Part shown: positions 16,882 to 26,537 of the stretch, in pieces
Position numbering within the stretch: position 1 is the stretch's first letter
How the letters are laid out: every line of letters starts with the position of its first letter
From: Vibrio hangzhouensis
Lineage (GTDB): Bacteria; Pseudomonadota; Gammaproteobacteria; Enterobacterales; Vibrionaceae
NCBI RefSeq assembly: GCF_900107935.1
Contig: NZ_FNVG01000004.1
Coordinates: 1-64,000, forward strand
Length of the DNA stretch: 64,000 bases
Reading direction: 5' to 3'
The notes under the pieces: model-generated
The model's input: the letters and a program-made list of their open reading frames with translations, nothing else
Database searches by the model: none
What the model was told of the DNA's origin: nothing
Translations under genes and position numbers: made by a program

Positions 16882-17157
16882 TTGCTTCCATTTGAGTTGG
16901 CCATTCATTTCAAAGTCCTGCTCCGCCACACACTGTAATACTATCCCTTCTACATTGATGACCGAGCCCAGCGAATACGCCTTATCGTTGTAATAACACA
17001 CTCGTTTTCCGAGTTTTGAGTCTGACAACAGCACGGCGGCTCCAACATCCGCACCCGGCGTGGTAATAGTCTTAGCCACCAAAGGGGAGCTGAACAGACT
17101 ACTTACGGTGACCATCACAACACCTGCCGTTTTCCATTGTTTTAAAATTCTTTCCAT
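16864..17157 (-). CDS. DUF1496 family secreted small protein
   Basis: A 97-residue protein with a signal peptide of about 28 residues (ending PLVA). The mature domain has two cysteines (VCYYNDKAYSLGSVINVEGIVLQC) that could form a disulfide. The pattern C-x-Y-x-x-K-x-YS-x-G fits DUF1496. It is probably periplasmic; its role is unknown. It is divergent from the repeat protein at 17202, with a very short shared promoter region. Confidence 0.65.
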   Translation of the reverse strand: MERILKQWKTAGVVMVTVSSLFSSPLVAKTITTPGADVGAAVLLSDSKLGKRVCYYNDKAYSLGSVINVEGIVLQCVAEQDFEMNGQLKWKQLKSEQ

Positions 17158-17201
17158 TGCAAACTACCTGTTGTTATTTCGTCTTTTGGTATCTACACAT
17201 T

Positions 17202-17804
17202 ATGATTCGACTTGTCTTCGCACTGGCGCTTACTTTCGTCAATATTAGTCATTTGTCTGCAGAAGCACTCGACCATTATAAAATCCTTAATCACTTAGAC
17301 AATTATGGAAACCTTGACCTCAGGAACAAACCTTATACCCGCCTGCCGGAAGGTTTGGTGGTAAAAGGGAATCTCAACATTGCCAAAACACCAATGACAA
17401 TGATGCCAAATAACTTAGAAATCAAAGGTAGCTTAGATGCCTCAGATAGTTTAGTGGAATTCATGCCAAGAGGAACCAAAATCACAGGTTACGCTAATTT
17501 TCTGGGCAGCCAGCTGAAAGCCTGGCCCGCAGGTGTCGTTCCGGGCGGTTACATCAATCTAACCGATACCCCCATTACAAAACTTCCCAACGGTATGTAC
17601 GTTAAAGGCGATTTGAGTGTGATTCGCACCCCCCTTGAAACCTTACCAGAAGGCCTGATTGTTGAAGGAAACCTCTATATTGGCGGCTCTAAAATCACGG
17701 AATTTCCAAATAAAATGACCGTCAATGGCAATATTTTTCTTGGGGGAAATACCATTTCACACTGGCCCGAAAACCTGGTTCTTGGTGGTGCGGTCGCCAG
17801 ATAG
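17202..17804 (+). CDS. Secreted protein of eight exact 20-residue repeats
   Basis: A 200-residue protein with a signal peptide (about 1-20, ending HLSA) and then eight tandem 20-residue repeats filling residues 37-196 with no insertions. The repeat reads roughly N-L-x-I-x-x-T-P-I-T-x-L-P-x-G-L-x-V-x-G. Proline at position 13 and glycine at position 20 are kept in all eight. This periodicity suggests a leucine-rich or beta-solenoid rod. Similar LPxGLxVxGxL repeats occur in scattered phage and bacterial proteins of unknown role. I chose ATG 17202 because it gives a clean signal peptide; an upstream ATG in frame does not. There is no anchor or enzyme domain, so it is probably periplasmic or exported. 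Confidence 0.75.
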   Translation: MIRLVFALALTFVNISHLSAEALDHYKILNHLDNYGNLDLRNKPYTRLPEGLVVKGNLNIAKTPMTMMPNNLEIKGSLDASDSLVEFMPRGTKITGYANFLGSQLKAWPAGVVPGGYINLTDTPITKLPNGMYVKGDLSVIRTPLETLPEGLIVEGNLYIGGSKITEFPNKMTVNGNIFLGGNTISHWPENLVLGGAVAR

Positions 17805-17838
17805 ATTAAGCCAAAGCCAACAGCTCATTAAATGAACA

Positions 17839-18738
17839 TCAAAAATAGTGAGAGATTGCCAAATACCGAGTTCTAATATGCTCTATCAGCAACTTTACTT
17901 TGTTAGGTGGTTGGCGAGTAAATGGGTACACCGCATAAATCCCAAGACGTTTTCCGACTTGGTCTGGAAATATGTCCACCAGCTGTCCATTGCGAAAATC
18001 GTGATATACAAGGCACCGCGGCACATAGGCGATGCCATGACCTCCCAACGCTGCTTTTCTTAACGCGGTAGCATTGTCGGTTGAGAAACATCCAGAGACT
18101 TTAACGATATAATTACCTTTGGCTGCCTTAAATTCCCACTCAGATGCACCTGTCGTTTGATAGGCGTACTGTAAACAGTTGTGTGTCGTCAGGTCTTCCG
18201 GTTTCAACGGTTTGCCGTTCTTGGCGATGTATGATGGAGATGCACACACTACCCATTGAGAATCCAATATATGTCGAGCAATAAGACTGGAGTCTTCCAG
18301 ATAGCCGGTCCGAATAACCAGGTCAAAGCCGCCGTCAACCAAGTCGACAAAACGGTTGTCCAGTGACATGTCAACGCTCAGGCCAGGATGCATATTACAA
18401 AACTCGGCTACTGCGTCGGCAAGAATCAAATCACCAGAAATACTCGGCACAGACATTTTGATATGGCCACTGATACTCTCACCAAACCCTGAAACCGATT
18501 CCATAGCCTCTTGAGTGGCTTGCTTCACATTTTTGGCACCGTGCACCAATGCCTTACCAGCCTCAGTCAACGTCAATTTGCGCGTAGTTCGATATAATAA
18601 TTGAACGCCCAACTCTTCTTCCAATCGGGCAATTCTTTTGCTAACTACTGAATTTGTAAGGTTATTTTGCTCAGCCACTCGACTAAAAGCACCTGTTTCC
18701 ACTACCTGATAAAACAGAATTAAGTCATCTGCACGCAT
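17839..18738 (-). CDS. LysR-family regulator next to lldP
   Basis: A 299-residue LysR-type regulator of the CrgA-like group. Its helix-turn-helix is at about residues 5-64 (FYQVVETGAFSRVAEQNNLTNSVVSKRIARLEEELG, then LLYRTTRKLTLTEAG). It faces lldP across a 168-base region that contains a perfect inverted repeat, so it is a likely controller of the lactate operon. Control by LysR instead of the GntR-type LldR known from E. coli is inferred from position alone. Confidence 0.85.
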   Translation of the reverse strand: MRADDLILFYQVVETGAFSRVAEQNNLTNSVVSKRIARLEEELGVQLLYRTTRKLTLTEAGKALVHGAKNVKQATQEAMESVSGFGESISGHIKMSVPSISGDLILADAVAEFCNMHPGLSVDMSLDNRFVDLVDGGFDLVIRTGYLEDSSLIARHILDSQWVVCASPSYIAKNGKPLKPEDLTTHNCLQYAYQTTGASEWEFKAAKGNYIVKVSGCFSTDNATALRKAALGGHGIAYVPRCLVYHDFRNGQLVDIFPDQVGKRLGIYAVYPFTRQPPNKVKLLIEHIRTRYLAISHYF

Positions 18739-18858
18739 CTCATTATGCCATTTTTGGAAATAATCATTTTCATTATTTCTCTATATCATCAAAAAATAAA
18801 GGGCTAAATTCACCCAACCTTAACAACCCTATTACAAAAACAATAAAGATACCTTTGC

Positions 18859-18883
18859 TTATTCACATCATTACCGTGAATAA
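18859..18883. promoter_or_regulatory. Inverted repeat upstream of lldP, candidate operator
   Basis: TTATTCAC (18859-18866) and GTGAATAA (18876-18883) are perfect inverted arms with a 9-base spacer, 24 bases before the lldP start. Confidence 0.4.
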
Positions 18884-18906
18884 ACTAAGACAAAAGGAAT
18901 TTGCCC

Positions 18907-20601
18907 ATGTCTGAAACTTTGTTAGCACTCGTCGCTTTTTCGCCAATTATGCTGGCGGCTATTTTACTTGTGGGGCTGAACTGGCCCGCAAAAAAAGCCA
19001 TGCCGGTTGCCTTTGGCCTTACTGTAATCATTGCTTTGTTCACCTGGGAAATGTCAGTCACTCGTGTCGTGGCTTCCGTTTTTCAGGGCTTAGGCATTAC
19101 TGTATCCGTATTATGGATTGTGTTTGGCGCGATTTTCCTGCTAAACACCCTCAAACACACAGGAGCCATCACCACAATTCGTAACGGCTTTACCGATATC
19201 TCCCCCGATCGTCGTGTACAAGCCATTATTATTGCGTGGTGCTTTGGCTCCTTTATTGAAGGCGCATCCGGGTTTGGCACCCCTGCGGCAATCGCAGCAC
19301 CTTTACTGGTAGCGATTGGCTTTCCGGCACTGGCTGCAGTACTCATGGGGATGATGATTCAATCTACACCCGTATCCTTTGGTGCAGTCGGTACGCCCAT
19401 CATTGTCGGAGTCAACAAAGGCCTCGACACGCACAATATCAGCGAATCACTAATAACGCAGGGTGCAAACTGGGACATTTATCTGCAACAAATCACTGCC
19501 AATGTTGCTCTGATCCACGCTGCAGTGGGGACCTTAATGCCAGTGCTCATGGCGATGATGCTTACCCGGTTCTTTGGTAAAAATCGAAGCTGGACAGAAG
19601 GCCTGGATATCTTACCATTTGCTCTCTTTGCCGGTGTTGCCTTTACACTCCCGTATGCGTTAACCGGCGTACTGCTCGGCCCGGAGTTTCCTTCTCTGAT
19701 TGGCGGCCTTATCGGTTTAGCTATTGTAGTCAGTGCCGCTAAGAAAGGCTTTCTGGTTCCCAAGTCACAATGGGATTTCGAAAGCGAAGACAAGTGGCCA
19801 ACTGAGTGGCTTGGCTCTCTAAAAATGGACTTAAAAGAATCGGTCGGGAAACCAATGTCGATGGCCACTGCCTGGCTTCCTTATGTCCTGCTTGCCGTCA
19901 TTCTTGTAGCAAGTCGCGTAAGCAGCGAGTTTAAAGGCCTTTTGACAAGTATCAGCCTGTCGTTCAGCAATATTCTTGGTGAAACTGGCATCAGCACGGC
20001 TATCCAGCCACTTTACCTCCCTGGTGGGATCCTGGTGTTTGTCGCGCTACTCGCAGTATTGATCCAATCCCGCTCAGTCAAACCGCTAGTCACTGCATTC
20101 GGAGAGTCGAGCAAAACCCTGATTGGTGCTGGTTTTGTTTTAATCTTTACCATTCCAATGGTTCGGATATTCATCAACTCAGGCGTGAACAGTGCAGAAC
20201 TCGCCAGCATGCCCGTCACCACAGCGAACTTTGCGTCAGCATTGGTTGGAGAGGCTTTTCCTGCGCTAAGCGCCACAATTGGTGCGTTAGGGGCATTTAT
20301 CGCGGGTTCGAACACGGTATCAAACATGATGTTCAGTCAGTTCCAGTTTGAAGTCGCACAGACATTGACCATTTCCACTACTGCCATCATTGCTTTGCAA
20401 GCCGTTGGGGCAGCAGCAGGCAACATGATTGCGATTCACAACGTTGTTGCCGCTTCCGCTACGGTAGGTCTCTTGGGCCGTGAAGGACTGACGTTAAGAA
20501 AAACCATCATCCCAACGTTCTACTACCTGGTGGTCACCGGCGTTATCGGACTGACATTAGTGTATGGATTTCATTTTACCGATGCTTTGATGAACGGATA
20601 G
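18907..20601 (+). CDS. lldP: L-lactate permease
   Basis: A 564-residue LctP-family permease with about 12-14 membrane segments that imports L- and D-lactate with protons. Family marks include [21 protein letters not shown] and [16 protein letters not shown] in the first half, and [17 protein letters not shown] and [18 protein letters not shown] near the end. ATG 18907 lies eight bases after AAGGAA; an in-frame TTG at 18901 is too close to that site. It begins the lactate block, followed 147 bases later by lldE. Confidence 0.95.
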   Translation: MSETLLALVAFSPIMLAAILLVGLNWPAKKAMPVAFGLTVIIALFTWEMSVTRVVASVFQGLGITVSVLWIVFGAIFLLNTLKHTGAITTIRNGFTDISPDRRVQAIIIAWCFGSFIEGASGFGTPAAIAAPLLVAIGFPALAAVLMGMMIQSTPVSFGAVGTPIIVGVNKGLDTHNISESLITQGANWDIYLQQITANVALIHAAVGTLMPVLMAMMLTRFFGKNRSWTEGLDILPFALFAGVAFTLPYALTGVLLGPEFPSLIGGLIGLAIVVSAAKKGFLVPKSQWDFESEDKWPTEWLGSLKMDLKESVGKPMSMATAWLPYVLLAVILVASRVSSEFKGLLTSISLSFSNILGETGISTAIQPLYLPGGILVFVALLAVLIQSRSVKPLVTAFGESSKTLIGAGFVLIFTIPMVRIFINSGVNSAELASMPVTTANFASALVGEAFPALSATIGALGAFIAGSNTVSNMMFSQFQFEVAQTLTISTTAIIALQAVGAAAGNMIAIHNVVAASATVGLLGREGLTLRKTIIPTFYYLVVTGVIGLTLVYGFHFTDALMNG

Positions 20602-20748
20602 AGGTGACCAACAACAGCGCGCTTCCTTTTCCCGGTCAAGTTGTGAAACATCTCAAGAAGGTAAGTGCGCTTAATTTTCAAAACGTTACATCTAGTCTAT
20701 AAAAGAATACTACCCCATAAAAATGGGGTCTGGTGATGGAGCAATGCA

Positions 20749-21507
20749 ATGCGAATTTATCCCTCAAAACCGAGCAAAGTTTATTTTTATTCGACGTGCC
20801 TTGTCGATGTATTTGACCCTGATGCCGGCCTCGATGCGATGACCCTCCTTGAACAACAGGGTATCAAAGTTGAGTTTGTCGAAAAGCAGACTTGCTGTGG
20901 TCAACCTGCTTATACCTCAGGTTACGAAGCCGAAGCCAAACAGGTGGCAATAAGCCAGATGGATCTTTTCCCGGAGGAGATCCCGGTTATTGTATTGTCA
21001 GGCTCTTGTGGCGGAATGATGCATCACCACTATCGTCGTTTGTTTAACGGGGATGCCCTTCAACCTCGGGTTGATAGATTTTGCGACCGCGTATTTGAAC
21101 TGACGGAATTCCTCGTCAATGTCTGTCGCGTCAAGCTCTGTGACAAAGGTGCACCGACGAGTGTCGTGATGCATACTTCATGTGCGGCGCGCAGAGAAAT
21201 GAACGTTCATATCACCGCAACAGAGCTCCTGAGTCAATTGACCAATGTCGATCTGCGCATGCAAGACTATGAGAGCGAGTGTTGTGGTTTTGGTGGCAGT
21301 TTTTCTGTCAGGCATCCCAATATTTCACAGGCTATGGTAGAGGACAAAACTCATCATATCGAAGCGACACAGTCTGACACGTTAGTCAGTGCCGACTGGG
21401 GTTGTCTGTTGAATATCAACGGAGCCTTTGAATATCAAGGTAAAGCCATCAAAGGTCGGCATCTTGCTTCCTTCTTGCTTGAACGGACCCGGGAGAGTGC
21501 ACAATGA
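20749..21507 (+). CDS. lldE: LldE L-lactate oxidation subunit (LutA-like)
   Basis: A 252-residue protein with two CCG-type cysteine-rich domains (QTCCGQPAY near residue 48 and ESECCGFGGSFS near 177). These are typical of LldE/LutA, part of the iron-sulfur complex that oxidises L-lactate to pyruvate. CXGMMHH-like and SCAARREM segments are also present. The gene overlaps the start of lldF (ATGA), so they are co-translated. Confidence 0.95.
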   Translation: MRIYPSKPSKVYFYSTCLVDVFDPDAGLDAMTLLEQQGIKVEFVEKQTCCGQPAYTSGYEAEAKQVAISQMDLFPEEIPVIVLSGSCGGMMHHHYRRLFNGDALQPRVDRFCDRVFELTEFLVNVCRVKLCDKGAPTSVVMHTSCAARREMNVHITATELLSQLTNVDLRMQDYESECCGFGGSFSVRHPNISQAMVEDKTHHIEATQSDTLVSADWGCLLNINGAFEYQGKAIKGRHLASFLLERTRESAQ

Positions 21508-22940
21508 GTCAAACTCCTGAAAAATTTCACGCACTGGCGAAAGACGCGTTAGCCGACCAACAGCTTCGCTCCAACTTCCGCGGTGCGATGGACTATCTGC
21601 GCGATAAGCGTAAAACTGCGTTTAACGACGCAAATGAAGAAAAGCAGATTCGTGATCTTGCAGAAACCATTCGTCAACGCTGCTTAAGTAAGCTTCCTGA
21701 ACTGCTGGAACAACTGGAATTCAATTGTTACCGCAACGGTATTCAGGTTCACTGGGCAGAAACACCAGAACGAGCAAACGCTATCATCGCCAGTATTGCT
21801 GGCGAACACAATGCCAAGCGCATCATCAAAGGCAAATCGATGGTCAGTGAAGAAATCGAGATGAACCATGAAATGGCCAAACTTGGTATTGAGTGCCTGG
21901 AGAGTGATATGGGCGAATATATTGTTCAGTTAGATGGTGACAAGCCTTCGCATATTATCATGCCGGCCATTCATAAGAACAAGCAGGAAGTCAGTGACAC
22001 CTTTGCAGCTAATCTGGATGGCTTTACTCCGACGACCGACGTCGACAGTCTCATTCAAACTGGTCGAACACGTTTAAGACAAAAGTTCTTTGAAGCAGAT
22101 ATAGGACTGTCCGGTGTCAACTTCGCTGTGGCGGAAACTGGCACGCTCTGCTTGGTGGAAAACGAAGGCAATGGACGCATGTCAACCACAGTGCCTAACG
22201 TACATATCGCCATTACCGGTATTGAAAAAGTCGTGGAATACCTCGCCGACGTACCACCTCTCTACAGCGCGCTGACACGGTCAGCGACCGGCCAGGCCAT
22301 CACAACCTATTTCAATATGATCAGCTCCCCACGGAAACCTGGTGAGAAAGACGGGCCGCAAGAGGTGCACCTGATTCTGCTTGATAATGGTCGCAGTCAG
22401 GCCTACCAGGATGAAGAACTGCGTAAGACACTACAATGCATCCGATGCGGTGCCTGTATGAATCACTGCCCCGTCTATACCAAAATAGGCGGTCACGCCT
22501 ATGGAACAGTCTATCCGGGCCCTATCGGTAAGATTGTTTCTCCCCACCTGCTGGGAATCGAAAAGACAAAGGACCTGATCACTGCCTCTTCCCTGTGTGG
22601 AGCCTGTGGTGAAGTCTGCCCCGTGCGTATTCCTATCCCTGAAATGTTGCTGCGACTACGCAAAGAAGCCAAAAACAAAGCTGACAAAGGGAAGGAGGAG
22701 CTGAAAGGACAAAATAGTGCCCACAGTGTTCTTGAGGCTGCAGCAATGAAAGGCTTTGCGCTAGCGGCAACAAATCCTAGCCTTTATCACACTGGCACCT
22801 ATATGGCGAGCAAGTTAAAAAGCTTGATTCCCAATAAACTGGGAGCATGGACACAATGCCGCACCAGCCCGCAACCAGCGGGAAAAACTCTGCATCAGAT
22901 CATGGCAGAGCGTAGTAAAGCCAAAGTAAAAAAGTCATGA
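21504..22940 (+). CDS. lldF: LldF L-lactate oxidation iron-sulfur subunit (LutB-like)
   Basis: A 478-residue protein with an N-terminal LUD domain and two 4Fe-4S motifs: CIRCGACMNHCPV near residue 312 and LCGACGEVCPVRIPI near 364. Each has a distal CP. It passes electrons from lactate oxidation within LldEFG. GTLCLVENEGNGRM is a hallmark of the LUD fold. It is tightly linked to lldE (overlap) and lldG (10-base gap). Confidence 0.95.
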   Translation: MSQTPEKFHALAKDALADQQLRSNFRGAMDYLRDKRKTAFNDANEEKQIRDLAETIRQRCLSKLPELLEQLEFNCYRNGIQVHWAETPERANAIIASIAGEHNAKRIIKGKSMVSEEIEMNHEMAKLGIECLESDMGEYIVQLDGDKPSHIIMPAIHKNKQEVSDTFAANLDGFTPTTDVDSLIQTGRTRLRQKFFEADIGLSGVNFAVAETGTLCLVENEGNGRMSTTVPNVHIAITGIEKVVEYLADVPPLYSALTRSATGQAITTYFNMISSPRKPGEKDGPQEVHLILLDNGRSQAYQDEELRKTLQCIRCGACMNHCPVYTKIGGHAYGTVYPGPIGKIVSPHLLGIEKTKDLITASSLCGACGEVCPVRIPIPEMLLRLRKEAKNKADKGKEELKGQNSAHSVLEAAAMKGFALAATNPSLYHTGTYMASKLKSLIPNKLGAWTQCRTSPQPAGKTLHQIMAERSKAKVKKS

Positions 22941-22950
22941 GGACGCCATA

Positions 22951-23616
22951 ATGAATACCAGACTCGCAAAAGACAATATTCTTGGACGCCTCAAACAGGC
23001 AAAGCGCACGCCAAAAACAGCGGAGGAAATGGCCTTCTTCCCATGGGGCAGTCATTCTGAAATTACTCAGGATGACAAGGCAAAGCGATTTGTCGAGATG
23101 ATGACGGCTAATCACGCAGACGTGCGTATAACCACCAGAGCCAAGTTGACCACTGAGATCACATCCGTCATCAACCACTATCAATTCGAACAGATCGCTA
23201 TTGGTACAGCGGGTGAATACATCAATAACTTTGAAGCCGCCACCAGCGACTTTCAAGTCACAGCCTTCAATGAAGAGATTGAAAACTGGAAATCAGAGCT
23301 GTTCAATCATATCGATGTCGGTATCACCCACACTCTGGGTGGTATTGCAGACACAGGAGCCTTAGTACTTTGGCCCAGTGAGCACGAGCCTCGGACACTG
23401 TCTCTGGTGCCACCAAGCCACATTGCTGTTGTGAAGAAATCCGCTCTGTACGGTCATTTTTTACAGGTGATGCAAGACAACAAATGGAACCACTATATGC
23501 CAACCAACGCATTGTTGATTTCAGGTCCCTCAAAGACAGCAGACATTCAACAAACTCTCGCCTACGGTGCGCACGGCCCCAGTCAGCTCATCGTCTTACT
23601 GGTTGAAGATGAATAA
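22951..23616 (+). CDS. lldG: LldG L-lactate oxidation subunit (LutC-like)
   Basis: A 221-residue LUD-domain protein of the LutC/LldG type. It has VGITHTLGGIADTGALVLWPSEHEPRTL-like sequence around residues 112-140 and LVPPSHIAVV. It is the third member of the LldEFG complex. Its frame stops at 23616, 20 bases before the Dld-II start. Confidence 0.94.
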   Translation: MNTRLAKDNILGRLKQAKRTPKTAEEMAFFPWGSHSEITQDDKAKRFVEMMTANHADVRITTRAKLTTEITSVINHYQFEQIAIGTAGEYINNFEAATSDFQVTAFNEEIENWKSELFNHIDVGITHTLGGIADTGALVLWPSEHEPRTLSLVPPSHIAVVKKSALYGHFLQVMQDNKWNHYMPTNALLISGPSKTADIQQTLAYGAHGPSQLIVLLVEDE

Positions 23617-23635
23617 CGAACATAAGGATACTGGA

Positions 23636-26485
23636 ATGAGCAAAGCAACAAGCCACTCATTGAACGCCAACTATCTTGCACTCAAACAACAATTGGCGAG
23701 CCGCCTCGAAGACGAGCGCATTATTACTGGTGAGGCAGAGCGGCTGGCCTATGGCACCGACGCCAGCTTTTATCGACTGATCCCGAAAATTGTTCTGCGT
23801 CTTAAAGACATCGACGAGGTCGTGTTCGCGATTCAATGCTGTCGTGAACACTCATTACCCTTTACCTTCAGAGCAGCTGGTACCAGTTTGTCAGGACAAG
23901 CTGTCTCCGATTCCGTACTGATCACGTTGACCGATGACTGGCGAAGCCATTCAATTCTGGATGACGGTGATAAAATCACCCTCCAACCCGGGGTTATCGG
24001 CGCTGACGCTAACAAGTACTTATTGCCATTCCAACGCAAGATCGGACCGGATCCGGCCTCGATTAACACCTGTAAGATCGGTGGCATTGCAGCTAACAAC
24101 GCCAGTGGTATGTGCTGTGGTACCGCTCAGAATTCCTATCGGACCGTCGATAGCATGAAACTGGTATTTGCTGATGGTACATTTCTCGATACCAGTGATA
24201 AAGACAGCATTGACGCATTTAAGACCGAGCGTCCAGATCTGGTTCAAGGGCTAGAGCAATTGGCGCTGGAAACCAAAGCCAATACAGAACTGGCGGAAAA
24301 AATCGCCCACAAATACCGACTAAAAAATACAACGGGTTATGCACTTAACGCACTGATCGATTATAGCGACCCGATAGAAGTGCTTGAGCACCTGATGATT
24401 GGCTCGGAAGGGACGTTAGGTTTCATTGCTGAAATCACCTATAACACTGTGGTGGAACACGAATACAAAGCTTCCACTTTGTTGGTATTTTCTGACATTG
24501 AAGAAGCTAGTCAGGCCGTCACTACCCTTGCTAACACACCTGTCGCCGCGGTAGAAATGATGGATGGACGTGCTCTACGCTCCGTTGCGGATAAACCCGG
24601 AATGCCCGACTTTATTCAACAGTTAGACCTGGAAGCGACGGCACTGCTTGTCGAAGTTCACGCGCCGGACAAAGCGCGCCTCGACATCCAGACTCGCGAA
24701 GTCATGGCTTCGTTAGCTCCCTACCTCGTCATTGAGTCCGTACCATTTACCCTTGACCCTGCTACCGTTGCTACACTCTGGGGAATTCGCAAGGGAATGT
24801 TCCCTGCCGTAGGTGCAGTAAGGGAAGTAGGGACAACCGTCATCATCGAGGACGTTGCTTTTCCGGTCGAAAATCTCGCCGCTGGCGTACGTGACCTTCA
24901 AGAACTTTTCGAAAAATATCAGTACAATGAGGCGATTATCTTTGGGCACGCACTCGAAGGGAACCTGCACTTTGTGTTTACTCAGGGTTTTGATAGCCAA
25001 CAAGAGATCGAACGCTACGGTGGCTTCATGGATGACGTGGCTGAACTGGTCGCGGTGAAGTATCAGGGTTCGCTTAAAGCAGAACACGGTACCGGTCGCA
25101 ATATGGCTCCCTATGTAGAGTTAGAGTGGGGTCAGGAAGGCTATCGTTTAATGCAGACCATCAAAGCCTTATTTGACCCTGAAGGCCTGCTCAATCCGGG
25201 AGTCATTATCAATGACAACCCACACTCTCACATCGAGAATCTCAAACCAATGCCAGCAGCAGACGACATTGTTGACCGCTGTATCGAATGTGGCTTTTGC
25301 GAACCTGTGTGTCCGTCAAGAACGCTCACCCTCACTCCAAGACAGCGAATTGTGCTATACCGTGAGTTGCAGCGCCGTAAAGCCAACGGAGAATCTATAG
25401 AAGCGGGAGAACTGGAGAAAGTATTTGAATATCAGGGACTGGATACCTGTGCAGCTACCGGACTATGTGCGGATCGTTGCCCGGTAGGTATCAATACAGG
25501 TGAACTGGTGAAAAAGCTGCGCGGACCTAACTACCACAAGTTTCGCCCGATTGCCAAGTGGACTGCTGACCACTTCAGTGCAACCACGGCAATCGCACGT
25601 TTCGGTTTAAAAAGCGGCACTATTGCATCGAACATCTTAGGCAAAAAACGCGTTGCCAGAGCTTCAAGAAAGCTACGACAAGTCACCAGTAATACCACAC
25701 CAGTTTGGTTGGAAGAAACGCCTGACTCATCTCGTTTCGACATTACTGCTCATTCTGCCACTCATGTTGCGCAACCGACAAAAAAAGTGGTCTATCTCCC
25801 CTCATGTGCCAGCAGAAACATGAGCACTCACCCTGATGCCGGAGACCAGCGCTCCATTGCCGAAGTGACACTGTCACTAATATCAAAGTCTGGCTATGAG
25901 ATCACCACGCCAGACAAACTCAGTGATCAGTGCTGCGGTATGCCCTATGACAGCAAAGGCATGACAGATATCGCCAAACAAAAAAGTGCTCAGCTGGAAC
26001 AAGCACTATGGGACGCCACCGAACAGGGTAAGTATCCAGTTTTGATGGACACCAGTCCTTGTGCTAAGCGCAGTATTGAGCAGTTCACAAAGCCAATGAC
26101 CATTGTCGAACCGGTCAGATTTGTCAGTGATTATTTGTTAGACGACCTCTCGCTTACGCCGGTCGATGAGACAGTCATGCTCCACGTCACCTGCAGTTCA
26201 AGGCGTATGGGTCTCGAACAACCTATGATCGCTCTGGCAAAGGCCTGTGCCAAACATGTGATAGTTCCCGAGCACATTCAATGCTGTGGCTGGGCCGGAG
26301 ACAAAGGTTTCACCACGCCAGAGCTCAACGAAGCGGCAGTTGCTCCTCTGAAGGAGCAAGTACCGGCTGGTTGTACACGTGGTTTCAGTAACAGCATTAC
26401 CTGTGAAATCGGCCTTTCTCACCACAGCGGTATCCCTTATCAGTCGATATTGTATCTGGTCGATCAGGTTTCGGCGTCAAAATAG
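23636..26485 (+). CDS. Quinone-independent-type D-lactate dehydrogenase, Fe-S containing (Dld-II)
   Basis: A 949-residue fusion. It has an N-terminal FAD-binding domain (FRAAGTSLSGQAVSD near residue 80; KIGGIAANNASGMCCG near 145), the FAD-linked oxidase C-terminal domain (LKAEHGTGRNMAPYVE), two 4Fe-4S motifs (CIECGFCEPVCPS; CAATGLCADRCPVG) and two CCG domains (QCCGMPYD; QCCGWAGD). This is the architecture of Shewanella Dld-II, which oxidises D-lactate. ATG 23636 is preferred for its AAGGAT site; ATG 23609, overlapping lldG, is the alternative. With lldP and lldEFG it lets the cell use both lactate isomers. Confidence 0.92.
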   Translation: MSKATSHSLNANYLALKQQLASRLEDERIITGEAERLAYGTDASFYRLIPKIVLRLKDIDEVVFAIQCCREHSLPFTFRAAGTSLSGQAVSDSVLITLTDDWRSHSILDDGDKITLQPGVIGADANKYLLPFQRKIGPDPASINTCKIGGIAANNASGMCCGTAQNSYRTVDSMKLVFADGTFLDTSDKDSIDAFKTERPDLVQGLEQLALETKANTELAEKIAHKYRLKNTTGYALNALIDYSDPIEVLEHLMIGSEGTLGFIAEITYNTVVEHEYKASTLLVFSDIEEASQAVTTLANTPVAAVEMMDGRALRSVADKPGMPDFIQQLDLEATALLVEVHAPDKARLDIQTREVMASLAPYLVIESVPFTLDPATVATLWGIRKGMFPAVGAVREVGTTVIIEDVAFPVENLAAGVRDLQELFEKYQYNEAIIFGHALEGNLHFVFTQGFDSQQEIERYGGFMDDVAELVAVKYQGSLKAEHGTGRNMAPYVELEWGQEGYRLMQTIKALFDPEGLLNPGVIINDNPHSHIENLKPMPAADDIVDRCIECGFCEPVCPSRTLTLTPRQRIVLYRELQRRKANGESIEAGELEKVFEYQGLDTCAATGLCADRCPVGINTGELVKKLRGPNYHKFRPIAKWTADHFSATTAIARFGLKSGTIASNILGKKRVARASRKLRQVTSNTTPVWLEETPDSSRFDITAHSATHVAQPTKKVVYLPSCASRNMSTHPDAGDQRSIAEVTLSLISKSGYEITTPDKLSDQCCGMPYDSKGMTDIAKQKSAQLEQALWDATEQGKYPVLMDTSPCAKRSIEQFTKPMTIVEPVRFVSDYLLDDLSLTPVDETVMLHVTCSSRRMGLEQPMIALAKACAKHVIVPEHIQCCGWAGDKGFTTPELNEAAVAPLKEQVPAGCTRGFSNSITCEIGLSHHSGIPYQSILYLVDQVSASK

Positions 26486-26488
26486 CAA

Positions 26489-26514
26489 CAGCCCCTCATA
26501 TCAGAGGGGCTGCC
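26489..26514. terminator. Hairpin between the lactate operon and the aldehyde dehydrogenase gene
   Basis: CAGCCCCTC pairs with GAGGGGCTG around a 6-base loop. The T tract is weak (CCTTCT). It lies between convergent genes. Confidence 0.65.
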
Positions 26515-26537
26515 TTCTATGCACCAATCAGCTTAAA

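Noticed and set aside
24713..25087. Minus-strand frame inside Dld-II
   Set aside because: It is antisense to conserved FAD-oxidase coding sequence; no independent start signal.
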